DNA from: Mycobacterium sp.
GTDB taxonomy: Bacteria > Actinomycetota > Actinomycetes > Mycobacteriales > Mycobacteriaceae
Length of the DNA stretch: 9,579 nt
NCBI GenBank assembly: GCA_029256565.1
Contig: JAQSXQ010000054.1
Location: 1-9,579 of the forward strand
Direction of reading: 5' to 3'
Part shown: positions 1 to 5,947 of the stretch, piece after piece
Numbering within the stretch: position 1 is the first letter of the stretch
Layout: each line of letters opens with the position of its first letter
The notes under the pieces: model-generated
Databases searched by the model: none
Told to the model about the DNA's origin: nothing
The model's input: only the letters and a program-made list of their open reading frames with translations
Translations under genes and position numbers: made by a program

Positions 1-986
1 AGGCACAGCATCAGCACCGTGCCCGCGGGGATGTGCACACCGCCCAGCGTGGTCGTCTTGCGTGCCAGTCGGAAGTCGACCTTGGTCGGGCTCTCCATCC
101 GCAACGCCTCCTCGATGAACGCCGGTATCGACTTCCGGTGCTCACGGAGTTGCTCCTGCAACTCCGGCCGGTCGCCGAGCGTCTGAATCGCGGCGCTGAG
201 CAGTTTCGTGACGGTCTCCTGGCCGGCTGCGAACAGGAACGTGGCGGGTCGGACCACCTCGAGCAACTCGGGTACCGATCCGTCGGGATAGGTTGCGGTA
301 GCCATGCCGCCGAGCACGTCGTTGCGCGGATTGCGCCGTCGTTCCGCGATGTAGGCACTGAACTTGTCGTCGAGGTACTCCAGCGGGTTGAGCCCCACCG
401 CCGCACCGTCGAGGGCGCCGACGCGGTTGCCCTCCGGCTTCTCGGCTCCGAGCGCCCGACGGAACTCGGCACGGTCTTCCGCGGGCACGCCGAGCAGGTC
501 GGTGATGGCCAGGGTCGCGAAGGGCCGCGCGTACTCCGACAGGAACTCGCACCGCCGGTTGCCGATGAACTCGTCGAGCTGGGTGTCGACGAGCTGCCAC
601 ATGAACTCCTCGTTCTCGGCGAGCCTGCGCGGCGTGAGGAGCCTGCTGAGCAGCGACCGGGCCCGTTCGTGGGCAGGCGGATCCATGACCACCATGTGCT
701 CGTGGATCGGGAACTCGTGCCGATGTGCCTCGATCTGGGCGGTGATGTCATCGCCCTCGGGCTCGAACGGAAGCGGCGGGAACGGCCCGCCGATGGCATT
801 GACCGCAGAGAACGAGTCGGTGTCCTTGAACGCCGCCATCACCTCGGCGTAGCCGGTCACCGCGACGACCCCGTGGTGCGGCTCCCGGTAGACGGGACCG
901 TGACTGCGCAGATGCTCGTAGTAGTCGTAGGGGTCTTGCGCGATGGTGGCGTCGGTGAAGTAGTCCGCCGAGGCGAGATCGGTCAT
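1..986 (-). CDS. Cytochrome P450, C-terminus cut by window edge
   Basis: Haem monooxygenase that would hydroxylate a small hydrophobic substrate using electrons from the ferredoxin encoded just upstream. The frame is open from the ATG at 986 to the window edge, giving 328 residues of a protein usually near 400. Visible P450 landmarks are the C-helix HERAR near residue 106, the I-helix oxygen-binding motif AGQET at 254-258 and the K-helix ExxR (EALR) at 293-296, followed by the usual RLARKTTTLGGVHIPAGT strand region. The haem-cysteine loop lies beyond the edge, so an intact active site cannot be confirmed. There is no membrane anchor, as expected of a soluble bacterial P450. The ATG overlaps the ferredoxin stop (ATGA, 983-986), which implies translational coupling. 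The family (P450) is certain. The subfamily and substrate are not recognised. A mycofactocin-type SDR nearby suggests the product may be an alcohol that is oxidised further. Confidence 0.95.
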   Translation of the reverse strand, partial: MTDLASADYFTDATIAQDPYDYYEHLRSHGPVYREPHHGVVAVTGYAEVMAAFKDTDSFSAVNAIGGPFPPLPFEPEGDDITAQIEAHRHEFPIHEHMVVMDPPAHERARSLLSRLLTPRRLAENEEFMWQLVDTQLDEFIGNRRCEFLSEYARPFATLAITDLLGVPAEDRAEFRRALGAEKPEGNRVGALDGAAVGLNPLEYLDDKFSAYIAERRRNPRNDVLGGMATATYPDGSVPELLEVVRPATFLFAAGQETVTKLLSAAIQTLGDRPELQEQLREHRKSIPAFIEEALRMESPTKVDFRLARKTTTLGGVHIPAGTVLMLC

Positions 987-1234
987 GCGGTGGTCCTCTC
1001 GGAGCGGTCGTGGGGGGCTGGTGCGGGCTGGGCGGGCTCGATGGTGATGGCTCCGCGCGGACAGGCGTTCATCGCGGCGGTCACGGCGTCCCTCGACGAC
1101 TTCGAGGGCCGCTCGTCGCACGTCGCGACCTCGTCGTCGGAGAGGTCGAACACCTCCGGTGCGAGGTCGATGCACAGGGCGTGGCCTTCGCACAGCCGAG
1201 GGTCGACCCGAACGCGTGGCTCCGACGCCGCCAT
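983..1234 (-). CDS. Ferredoxin, single [3Fe-4S]-type, P450 redox partner
   Basis: Small acidic cytoplasmic electron carrier of 83 residues. Counting from the ATG at 1234, the cluster ligands visible are C15 and C21 in a C-x-x-H-x-x-C arrangement (CEGHALC) and C58 followed by proline (ACPRGAI). The usual second-position cysteine is replaced by histidine, as in several mycobacterial ferredoxins that serve P450s, so a three-iron cluster with three cysteine ligands is expected. A GTG at 1240 is also in frame, but GAGGAG at 1241-1246 abuts it directly and sits 5 bases before the ATG at 1234, so the ATG is preferred. The gene is first in an operon with the P450 and overlaps it by 4 bases. It should pass electrons from a ferredoxin reductase, not present in the window, to that P450. 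An operator-like palindrome lies immediately upstream of the ribosome binding site. Confidence 0.92.
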   Translation of the reverse strand: MAASEPRVRVDPRLCEGHALCIDLAPEVFDLSDDEVATCDERPSKSSRDAVTAAMNACPRGAITIEPAQPAPAPHDRSERTTA

Positions 1235-1240
1235 GCACAC

Positions 1241-1246
1241 TCCTCG
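1241..1246 (-). promoter_or_regulatory. Ribosome binding site of the ferredoxin gene
   Basis: GAGGAG on the minus strand, 5 bases before the ATG at 1234. It decides the start, because the alternative in-frame GTG at 1240 begins within or directly after this motif and could not be read from it. Confidence 0.7.
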
Positions 1247-1247
1247 A

Positions 1248-1265
1248 AAACTGATCGATCGATCA
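1248..1265 (-). promoter_or_regulatory. Operator-like palindrome upstream of ferredoxin-P450
   Basis: TGATCGATCGATCA (1252-1265) is a perfect 14-base palindrome. Counting the flanking AAAC, an 18-base block here matches 16 of 18 bases with a block upstream of the SDR gene (2754-2771), in the same orientation relative to its gene. The shape TGATC-N4-GATCA fits a dimeric repressor such as a TetR protein. It lies downstream of the predicted ferredoxin promoter and just upstream of the ribosome binding site, where a bound protein would block transcription. The regulator is unknown. The adjacent broken TetR gene is the obvious candidate for the original one. Confidence 0.6.
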
Positions 1266-1282
1266 AATTGATGCGATGGTCA

Positions 1283-1312
1283 TGGATAGCACGCGTCCGA
1301 ACGGACGGTCAA
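1283..1312 (-). promoter_or_regulatory. Predicted ferredoxin-P450 promoter with an inverted repeat in its spacer
   Basis: On the minus strand TTGACC (1312-1307) is followed after 18 bases by TATCCA (1288-1283), a good -35 and a fair -10 for the housekeeping sigma factor. The spacer holds an inverted repeat with arms CGTCCG and CGGACG around AA (1294-1307), a possible second binding site. On the plus strand a TATATG at 1333-1338 could be a -10 box for the divergent TetR gene, but no convincing -35 accompanies it. Confidence 0.4.
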
Positions 1313-1372
1313 GGACCGGATCACGCGCGCCGTATATGCTTCCGGTCAGCCGATTACGTAGGGAACGTCGAC

Positions 1373-1871
1373 ATGCCTGCCGCCAGTAAGCCCAAGGAGA
1401 AGGACGCAGGCGCGCGTCTGCGCTTGATCGAGGCAACCGCTCAGATCATGCGCGACGAGGGTCCTGGCCGTCCTTCGCGCCGGCGCCGAGGTATCGCTGC
1501 AGCAGATGCGACGGGCGCTGACCGAGGACAACCCCTTGCGAGCACTGTGGCTCGTGAACTCCGATCCCCGCCGCACCGGCCTCAACACCGAGTTCATGGC
1601 GCTGGCCAACCACCGCAAGGTGATCGGCGCCGAGTTGAAGGCCTACGCGGAACGGGTGCGCGACATCGAGACCGCCGCGGTGACCGTTGCCCTGCGCGCC
1701 CACGGCGTGGACCTCGATGCCTACCCGCCGATCGTCATCTCGATGCTGTTGGCCCAGATGGCTCGCAGCCTGTGCAACGAGGTCGCCATCGGCGTGACCG
1801 ACGGGCACGACCAGATGTCGTCGTTCATCGAACGATTCCTGGTCCAGTACGACGCGAGCCGGACTACTTGA
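1373..1871 (+). pseudogene. TetR-family regulator with its helix-turn-helix deleted and frameshifted
   Basis: From the ATG at 1373 (AGGGA 8 bases upstream) the frame reads MPAASKPKEKDAGARLRLIE and continues to MRDEG, a normal TetR helix 1. At about 1463 the sequence jumps straight to text that belongs after the helix-turn-helix: in the third frame from 1464 it reads LAVLRAGAEVSLQQMRRALT and runs as a clean ligand-binding domain to TGA at 1869-1871. In relatives the segment between MRDEG and LAV is about 30 residues and contains the recognition helix. Here it is absent, and the two halves are in different frames, so the loss is about 90 bases and not a multiple of three. The product of the first frame degrades into Arg-rich text. 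A protein restarted from an internal ATG such as 1506 would have a ligand-binding domain only. The gene is divergent from ferredoxin-P450 and tail-to-tail with the SDR (8-base overlap). A sequencing or assembly deletion is the alternative explanation. Confidence 0.8.
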
Positions 1872-2703
1872 GCATGCTGCCGGCGTCGACCGTCACCGGA
1901 AGCCCGGTGACGTAGCGCGACTCGTCGGAGGCCAGGAAGAGCACTGCGTTGCTGATGTCCTCCGGCTCGACCCAACCAACGGGGAGCACGTGCATCATCT
2001 TCGCGACGACGGCCATGTCGTCGGGACCCGGGTTCTCCAGATCGGGGCGGAACAGTCGCATCGTGCCCTCGTTCATGAACATCGGCGTGTTCACGTTTGT
2101 GGGGTGCACCGAATTGACCCGGATGGAGTGCTCGCCCAGTTCGACGGCGAACGTGCGCATGAGGCCGACCACCCCGTGCTTCGCCGCGATGTAGTGGCCC
2201 GTGTGCGGGTACGCCTTGAGGCCTCCGACCGAGCTGGTGAGCACGATCGAACCGCCTCGACCACCCGAGATCAGGTGCGGCACGCCGGCCTTGACGGTCT
2301 TCCACACCCCCGACAAGTTGACGTCGATCATTTCCTGCCAGTCCTGCTCGCTGGTCTTGTCCAGCGTCTGCCCGCCGTTGCCGATGCCTGCGTTCGCCAC
2401 GATGACGTCGAGCCGCCCCAGCTGTTCGACGCCGCCATCCACGGCGGCCTTCAGGCTGTCGTAGTCGCGGACGTCGACCTCTGCGGTGACGACTCGGCGA
2501 TTCAATCCCTTGATGAGATCGGCGGTTTCGGCCAGGTCGTCTGGCGTCGACGGCGGGATCACGCTCGTGCTGCTGATCGGCGCGCACACGTCGACGGCGA
2601 TGATGTCGGCGCCCTCCTGGGCCAGTCGCAGCGCGTGGCTGCGCCCCTGGCCGCGCGCTGCACCCGTGATGAAGGCGACCTTGCCCTCGACCCGACCGCT
2701 CAT
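1864..2703 (-). CDS. Mycofactocin-coupled short-chain dehydrogenase/reductase
   Basis: A cytoplasmic NAD(H)-dependent alcohol/ketone oxidoreductase of 279 residues. The Rossmann glycine motif TGxxxGxG is at 13-20 (TGAARGQG), with D38 at the end of beta-2, which favours NAD over NADP. N104-A-G follows beta-4, the catalytic serine is S158 and the YxxxK pair is Y171/K175. The opening MSGRVEGKVAFITGAARGQG and the insertion after beta-2 (residues about 40-68) are the signature of the SDR subfamily that, in established work, keeps its nicotinamide cofactor tightly bound and is recycled by mycofactocin. The ATG at 2703 is chosen because GGAGGA (2708-2713) lies 4 bases upstream. The ATG at 2706 is too close to it, and a GTG at 2739 would add non-conserved residues. 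The substrate is unknown. The neighbouring P450 suggests oxidation of a hydroxylated product. Confidence 0.93.
   Translation of the reverse strand: MSGRVEGKVAFITGAARGQGRSHALRLAQEGADIIAVDVCAPISSTSVIPPSTPDDLAETADLIKGLNRRVVTAEVDVRDYDSLKAAVDGGVEQLGRLDVIVANAGIGNGGQTLDKTSEQDWQEMIDVNLSGVWKTVKAGVPHLISGGRGGSIVLTSSVGGLKAYPHTGHYIAAKHGVVGLMRTFAVELGEHSIRVNSVHPTNVNTPMFMNEGTMRLFRPDLENPGPDDMAVVAKMMHVLPVGWVEPEDISNAVLFLASDESRYVTGLPVTVDAGSMLK
1891..1912 (+). terminator. Perfect 9-base-pair hairpin just past the tetR remnant
   Basis: Arms CGTCACCGG (1891-1899) and CCGGTGACG (1904-1912) enclose a four-base loop AAGC. It starts 20 bases after the plus-strand TetR stop and lies inside the 3' coding end of the convergent SDR, where it encodes the conserved YVTGLPVT region. 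The stem is GC-rich with no T-run after it, a form common in mycobacteria, so termination of the plus-strand transcript is plausible but not proven. Confidence 0.4.
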
Positions 2704-2753
2704 CATGTCCTCCACTCCCGACGGCGACCGTGCGACCACGGGCGCCTCGATTG

Positions 2754-2771
2754 AAACTGATCGACTGATCA
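2754..2771 (-). promoter_or_regulatory. Operator-like inverted repeat upstream of the SDR
   Basis: TGATC-GACT-GATCA (2758-2771), preceded by AAAC, is the second copy of the 18-base block found at 1248-1265. Only the two bases at block positions 12-13 differ. The arms are conserved exactly, as expected for a repressor dimer site. It sits about 50 bases upstream of the SDR start, near the probable transcription start. Confidence 0.6.
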
Positions 2772-2774
2772 GGA

Positions 2775-2803
2775 ACCCTCCCAGGGTCGGGTCATGGAGT
2801 CAA
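2775..2803 (-). promoter_or_regulatory. Weak predicted SDR promoter
   Basis: TTGACT (2803-2798) is a strong -35 match. After 17 bases the hexamer is GAGGGT (2780-2775), a poor -10. A small hairpin, ACCCT and AGGGT around CCC (2775-2787), overlaps it. The rest of the stretch up to 2895 shows no gene and no further signal. Confidence 0.25.
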
Positions 2804-2895
2804 GGGCTCGGTGGGGGTGTCGGGCGCTCGAGCGTGGGGGTTGTGTACGCAAAAGCGGCCGATTGCGTGCAGGAGGCCCACGGTCGACGCTGCGA

Positions 2896-3207
2896 TCAAC
2901 GGGGTGGTTTCGAGGCGAGCACGTCGACCGGCGTGATCACGGGTGGTGCGCTGAACAGGTCATCGCCGGCTTCTTGGAGCGCGAGTCTGACTTCGCCATG
3001 AAGGTGAACGTCGCGGTCGTCGGCAGTGTCGAAGGTGTCGAAGATCCCGAACGTCGTTGGGCCGGAACGGAAGGCATACCACGTCCGCGTGCCGCGCTCG
3101 GTTTCGACCAGGTGTCTTGCCTTCTCGAGGAATTCGACTACGTCGCCCTGGCGTCCCGAGATCGCCTCGAGCGTGACGAGAAACCCAAATGCCTGCATAG
3201 CCACCAT
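2896..3207 (-). CDS. ABM-fold monooxygenase-like protein
   Basis: A 103-residue soluble protein that looks like the antibiotic-biosynthesis monooxygenase (ABM, YgiN-like) superfamily of small dimeric ferredoxin-like folds. The supporting pattern is the first strand MQAFGFLVTLEAISG, the helix DVVEFLEKARHLVETERGT, then TWYAFRSGPTTFGIFDTFDT with the conserved strand-turn-strand, and a final helix with HLHGEVRLALQE. Some relatives oxidise quinols or polyketides without cofactors and others have no known activity, so the reaction is open. The ATG at 3207 is chosen because AGAGG lies 5 bases upstream. A GTG at 3249 would place the start upstream of the palindromic operator and add non-conserved residues. 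It is transcribed divergently from the hydrolase gene, from a promoter bracketed by two palindromes. Confidence 0.8.
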   Translation of the reverse strand: MVAMQAFGFLVTLEAISGRQGDVVEFLEKARHLVETERGTRTWYAFRSGPTTFGIFDTFDTADDRDVHLHGEVRLALQEAGDDLFSAPPVITPVDVLASKPPR

Positions 3208-3225
3208 GTTCGCCTCTGCCGATGT

Positions 3226-3239
3226 ACACCGACCGGTGT
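3226..3239 (-). promoter_or_regulatory. Operator-like palindrome, copy 1
   Basis: ACACC-GACC-GGTGT, with perfect 5-base arms, in the 5' leader of the monooxygenase-like gene, 18 bases before its ATG. It matches the copy at 3282-3295 in 12 of 14 positions. Its form is typical of TetR-family sites. Confidence 0.6.
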
Positions 3240-3255
3240 CCCCGGTCACGACCTC

Positions 3256-3284
3256 ACCGTAGTCGACGCGTGCTCAGATGTAAA
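3256..3284 (-). promoter_or_regulatory. Predicted promoter of the ABM-like gene
   Basis: On the minus strand TTTACA (3284-3279), 17 bases, then TACGGT (3261-3256). The -35 differs from consensus at one position and the -10 fits TAnnnT. Transcription would begin near 3249. The -35 touches the palindrome at 3282-3295 and the start lies just before the palindrome at 3226-3239. Confidence 0.5.
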
Positions 3285-3295
3285 CCGATCGGTGT
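3282..3295 (-). promoter_or_regulatory. Operator-like palindrome, copy 2
   Basis: AAACC-GATC-GGTGT, in which ACC-GATC-GGT is perfectly palindromic. It is 56 bases centre-to-centre from copy 1 and overlaps the edge of the -35 box of the ABM-like gene. It also lies about 140 bases upstream of the hydrolase start, so it might act on both directions. The remaining stretch to 3435 shows no convincing plus-strand promoter. Confidence 0.55.
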
Positions 3296-3435
3296 GTATC
3301 GAACGGGGATACGCCGCCATTTGGATGATCCACGTCACATCTTGCCGTCGTTTGGAATGCACGGGCTACTGCGGCGCCTTGCGCGTAACGCGGTCACCGC
3401 CGTGGTAATCGCCTACAGCAGAACGGAATACGATC

Positions 3436-4263
3436 ATGTCCAACCAACCCGTCCTATTCATTCATGGCTTGTGGATTCACGCCTCGGCGTGGGAACCGTG
3501 GGCTGCGCTCTATCGACGCGAGGGGTACGAACCCATCGTCGCCGGATGGCCGGGCGACGGCACCACCGTCGACGCCACGCGTCGAGCAGGTGACCGCGTC
3601 GGCGGCCATGGCGTCGCCGACGTGGTCGCTCACTTCGCCCGGTTGATCGACACCCTGTCGGTACGTCCGGTGGTGATCGGGCATTCGTTCGGCGGGCTCA
3701 TTGCCCAGCGACTGCTCGACGACGGTTACGCCACCGCGGCGGTGGCCATCGACCCAGCCCCCATCAAGGGCGTCACCAAGCTCCCGTGGTCGCAGATCCG
3801 CTCGACGCTCCCGGTGTTGAAGAGCAAGAAGAACCGCGACCGCGCAATCACCCTGACTGAGCGGCAGTTTCGCTACGCGATCGCCAACGCCGTGCCGCGC
3901 GACGAGGCCCGCGACCTCTACCGCCGGTTCTCCATTCCGGCACCGGGGCAGCCGCTGTTCGAAGTGGTGGGCGCCAAGAAGGACGCCGCCTCGCCCACGC
4001 AGGTCGACGTCGCGAACCACGACCGCGGACCGCTGTTGATCATCGGCGGTGGACGTGACCACATCGTCGCGGAGGCGGTGACCCGGCAGGCGGCGGAACT
4101 CCACTCGGCGTCGCGCGCGACCACTGACTACCACGTCTTCCCCGACCGCGGCCACTCACTCGTCATCGACTCCCGATGGCGCGAGGTGGCGGACCTGACC
4201 GTGGGTTGGGTCAACGCACATTCGACACCAGAAAACCTGCGGCACAGCGAGGCTCGGTCATGA
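3436..4263 (+). CDS. Alpha/beta hydrolase
   Basis: A 275-residue cytoplasmic serine hydrolase of the alpha/beta fold, which cleaves esters, C-C or similar bonds in a small substrate. The oxyanion-hole motif HGLW is at 10-13, the nucleophile elbow GHSFGG at 82-87 with S84, the acid D208 in GGGRDHIV and the base H240 in DRGHSL, so the triad is complete. There is no signal peptide. A lysine-rich cap segment (LKSKKNRDR, about 128-136) precedes the cap helices. Its stop overlaps the ATG of the next gene (ATGA at 4260-4263). The ribosome binding site is weak (only CGGAA about 10 bases upstream). The substrate cannot be inferred. The pairing with an NmrA-like reductase and an ABM-like protein hints at catabolism or detoxification of a carbonyl or quinone compound. 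Confidence 0.92.
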   Translation: MSNQPVLFIHGLWIHASAWEPWAALYRREGYEPIVAGWPGDGTTVDATRRAGDRVGGHGVADVVAHFARLIDTLSVRPVVIGHSFGGLIAQRLLDDGYATAAVAIDPAPIKGVTKLPWSQIRSTLPVLKSKKNRDRAITLTERQFRYAIANAVPRDEARDLYRRFSIPAPGQPLFEVVGAKKDAASPTQVDVANHDRGPLLIIGGGRDHIVAEAVTRQAAELHSASRATTDYHVFPDRGHSLVIDSRWREVADLTVGWVNAHSTPENLRHSEARS

Positions 4264-5186
4264 CCAACGACGATCTCTTCCTCGTCACCGGTGCCACCGG
4301 CAAGACGGGCGCCCACGTCGTGCGGCTGCTGAAATCCGAAGGCCTACGCGTACGTGCGCTGGTGCACGGCATCGACGAGCGGTCGGCCGCTCTGACCGAA
4401 CTCGGTGCCGACGTGGTCGACGGAGATCTGCGTGACTTCGGCGACGTGAGTTCGGCGATGGCCGGCGTGACGGCGGCGTACTTCTGCTATCCCATCGATC
4501 CCGACGGGCTGCTCGACGCGACGGCCGTCTTCGCCCAAGCCGCGACCGAGGCAGGCGTGCGCGCGGTGGTCAACATGTCGCAGATCAGCGCACGGCGGGA
4601 GGCGAAGAGTCACGCCGCTCAGAACCATTGGCTGGGGGAGCGGCTACTGGATCGGTCGGCGTTCGTGACCACTCACCTTCGCCCGACCTTCTTCGCCGAG
4701 TGGCTGGCCTGGCAGTGGTCGCGGGACGACGACGGCGGGGTGCTGCGGCTGCCGTTCGGCGAGGGTCGGCACGCTCCGATTGCTGCACAGGACCAAGCCC
4801 GCGTGATTGCGGCCATCCTGCAGAATCCCGCCCCGCACGACCGTCAAATCTACCCGCTGTACGGTCCGGTCGAATCCGATCACTACGGGATCGCCGGCGA
4901 GATGGCTCGGGTTCTCGGGCATCCGGTGCGGTACGAGCCGGTCGAGATCGAGACCTTCGCGGGCGCGTTGCGGGCGCAGGGTTACGGAGAATTCCTGATT
5001 CAGCACCTGACGAACGTGGCGCAGGACTATCGCGACGGAATCTTCGCAGGCAGTAACAACCTCGTCGACGTGATCACCGGATCGCCGGCGCAGACGGTCG
5101 CGGAGTTCACCGCCTCGAACCGCGATGCCTTCCGAGGCGAGGGTCAGCAGGCGTCCTGGCGGCGCGTGCGCGAGCACGTCGGGTAG
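4260..5186 (+). CDS. NmrA-like NAD(P)-binding protein (atypical SDR)
   Basis: A 308-residue Rossmann-fold protein of the NmrA/quinone-reductase-like atypical SDR group. The nucleotide-binding motif GATGKTG is at 11-17. R32 after beta-2 (VRALVH) favours NADPH. The NMSQISAR segment and HLRPTFFAEW are characteristic of this group. It lacks the classical YxxxK pair, so it may be a reductase of the quinone type or a redox sensor rather than an ordinary dehydrogenase. The ATG at 4260 overlaps the hydrolase stop and has GCGAGG (4247-4252) 7 bases before it. An in-frame upstream ATG at 4176 lies well inside the hydrolase and gives non-conserved text. Cotranscription with the hydrolase is expected. 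Its 3' end faces the TetR gene across a shared hairpin. Confidence 0.9.
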   Translation: MTNDDLFLVTGATGKTGAHVVRLLKSEGLRVRALVHGIDERSAALTELGADVVDGDLRDFGDVSSAMAGVTAAYFCYPIDPDGLLDATAVFAQAATEAGVRAVVNMSQISARREAKSHAAQNHWLGERLLDRSAFVTTHLRPTFFAEWLAWQWSRDDDGGVLRLPFGEGRHAPIAAQDQARVIAAILQNPAPHDRQIYPLYGPVESDHYGIAGEMARVLGHPVRYEPVEIETFAGALRAQGYGEFLIQHLTNVAQDYRDGIFAGSNNLVDVITGSPAQTVAEFTASNRDAFRGEGQQASWRRVREHVG

Positions 5187-5196
5187 GCCGTGCGGT

Positions 5197-5236
5197 GGCG
5201 CCCGGCAGTCTGCAACCGCTCAGCCTGCCGGGTGCC
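5197..5236. terminator. Bidirectional terminator-like hairpin between convergent genes
   Basis: GGCGCCCGGCAG (5197-5208) pairs with CTGCCGGGTGCC (5225-5236) over 12 positions, with one G-U wobble or A-C mismatch depending on strand, around a 16-base loop that contains the TetR stop codon. It begins 10 bases after the NmrA-like stop. There is no T-run, so it is a candidate only. Confidence 0.45.
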
Positions 5237-5873
5237 AGCCCCGCATCGCCTCGTCCATCTGGTCGTCGGCCAGCGCGTCGACGGTCAGGGGTTTCTGGCC
5301 GTCGCCCTGTCGCATGCCGTCCAGCAGGAGCGCAACGTAACGGCGCCAGAGTTCTGGCTCGACGTGGCCGGCCCATTCGCTGACGGTGCCGGCCAGCATG
5401 CCGATGATCGGCATGTCGGTGTGCTCGACGTCGGGGCGCAGGTAGCCGTCGTGGCGGGCCCGCTCGACGAGTGCGGAGATCGGTGGACTGAGCCGGTCGC
5501 GTGCGCATTCGACGCGGTATCCGCCGTATGCCTTGCTGTAGACCATCTCCCGCAGGCCGCGGTCCGTCGCGGTCAACTCGCACAGGTGCTCGACGAACCA
5601 CACGAAGCCGTCCCATGAATCATCGTGCAGCAGCGCGGTTTCCGCGAGGCACACCACCTGCTCGATACCGTCCTCGAAGATCGCCTCGACCAACTCCTCC
5701 TTGGTCGCGAAACGCCGGTAGACGGTACCAACGCCGACGTTCGCGTGCCGGGCGACGTCGTTGAGCGTCGCCTCCATGCCCTTCACGGCGAACAGCTCAC
5801 GGGCAGCCTCGAGCACGAGCTGCCTGTTGCGTTCGGCGTCCTTGCGCAGGCCGCGGCACGGTTTGTCAATCAT
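5220..5873 (-). CDS. TetR-family transcriptional regulator
   Basis: A 217-residue TetR repressor with an intact N-terminal DNA-binding domain: helix 1 RNRQLVLEAARELFAVKG (about 15-32) and the helix-turn-helix ATLNDVARHANVGVGTVYRRF (about 35-55), followed by KEELVEAIF. The remainder is an all-helical ligand-binding domain with no recognisable subfamily signature. The ATG at 5873 is used, with GGGGG 2-6 bases upstream. A GTG at 5882 would add three residues. The gene is divergent from mmpS-mmpL, an arrangement seen in M. abscessus and relatives where such TetR proteins repress the adjacent MmpS/MmpL pump, so that role is the leading inference. Control of the convergent hydrolase operon or of the ABM-like gene is possible. 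The inverted repeat over the mmpS -10 box is its most likely site. Confidence 0.93.
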   Translation of the reverse strand: MIDKPCRGLRKDAERNRQLVLEAARELFAVKGMEATLNDVARHANVGVGTVYRRFATKEELVEAIFEDGIEQVVCLAETALLHDDSWDGFVWFVEHLCELTATDRGLREMVYSKAYGGYRVECARDRLSPPISALVERARHDGYLRPDVEHTDMPIIGMLAGTVSEWAGHVEPELWRRYVALLLDGMRQGDGQKPLTVDALADDQMDEAMRGWHPAG

Positions 5874-5918
5874 CGCCCCCACTTTAGTGATGTGCGCGAC
5901 TTACGGGCCATAACCGGA

Positions 5919-5947
5919 TTGACTCTATCCACTTCGGGACTTAGATT
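5919..5947 (+). promoter_or_regulatory. mmpS-mmpL promoter
   Basis: TTGACT (5919-5924), 17 bases, TAGATT (5942-5947): a near-consensus housekeeping promoter pointing at mmpS. The start would be near 5954, giving a leader of about 98 bases to the mmpS ATG. Confidence 0.65.

Noticed and set aside
33..1271. Long plus-strand open frame (412 codons) opposite the P450 and ferredoxin
   Set aside because: It is antisense to clear P450 and ferredoxin motifs and its product is Arg/Val/Gly-rich text with no family pattern. Long antisense frames are common in GC-rich genomes.
1010..1915. Plus-strand frame of 301 codons covering the TetR N-terminus
   Set aside because: Only the stretch after 1373 up to the deletion is TetR-like. 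The upstream part is antisense to the ferredoxin and the downstream part is out of frame.
2782..2895. Possible small gene between the SDR promoter and the ABM-like gene
   Set aside because: The open frames here lack ribosome binding sites and family patterns. The stretch looks like promoter and spacer only.
4176..4259. Upstream start for the NmrA-like protein
   Set aside because: It would add 28 residues within the hydrolase gene with no conservation. The ATG at 4260 has a ribosome binding site and a Rossmann strand begins right after it.
5898..5943. Direct repeat GACTTA, 40 bases apart, in the TetR/mmpS divergent region
   Set aside because: It is only six bases and not palindromic, so it is too weak to call as an operator.
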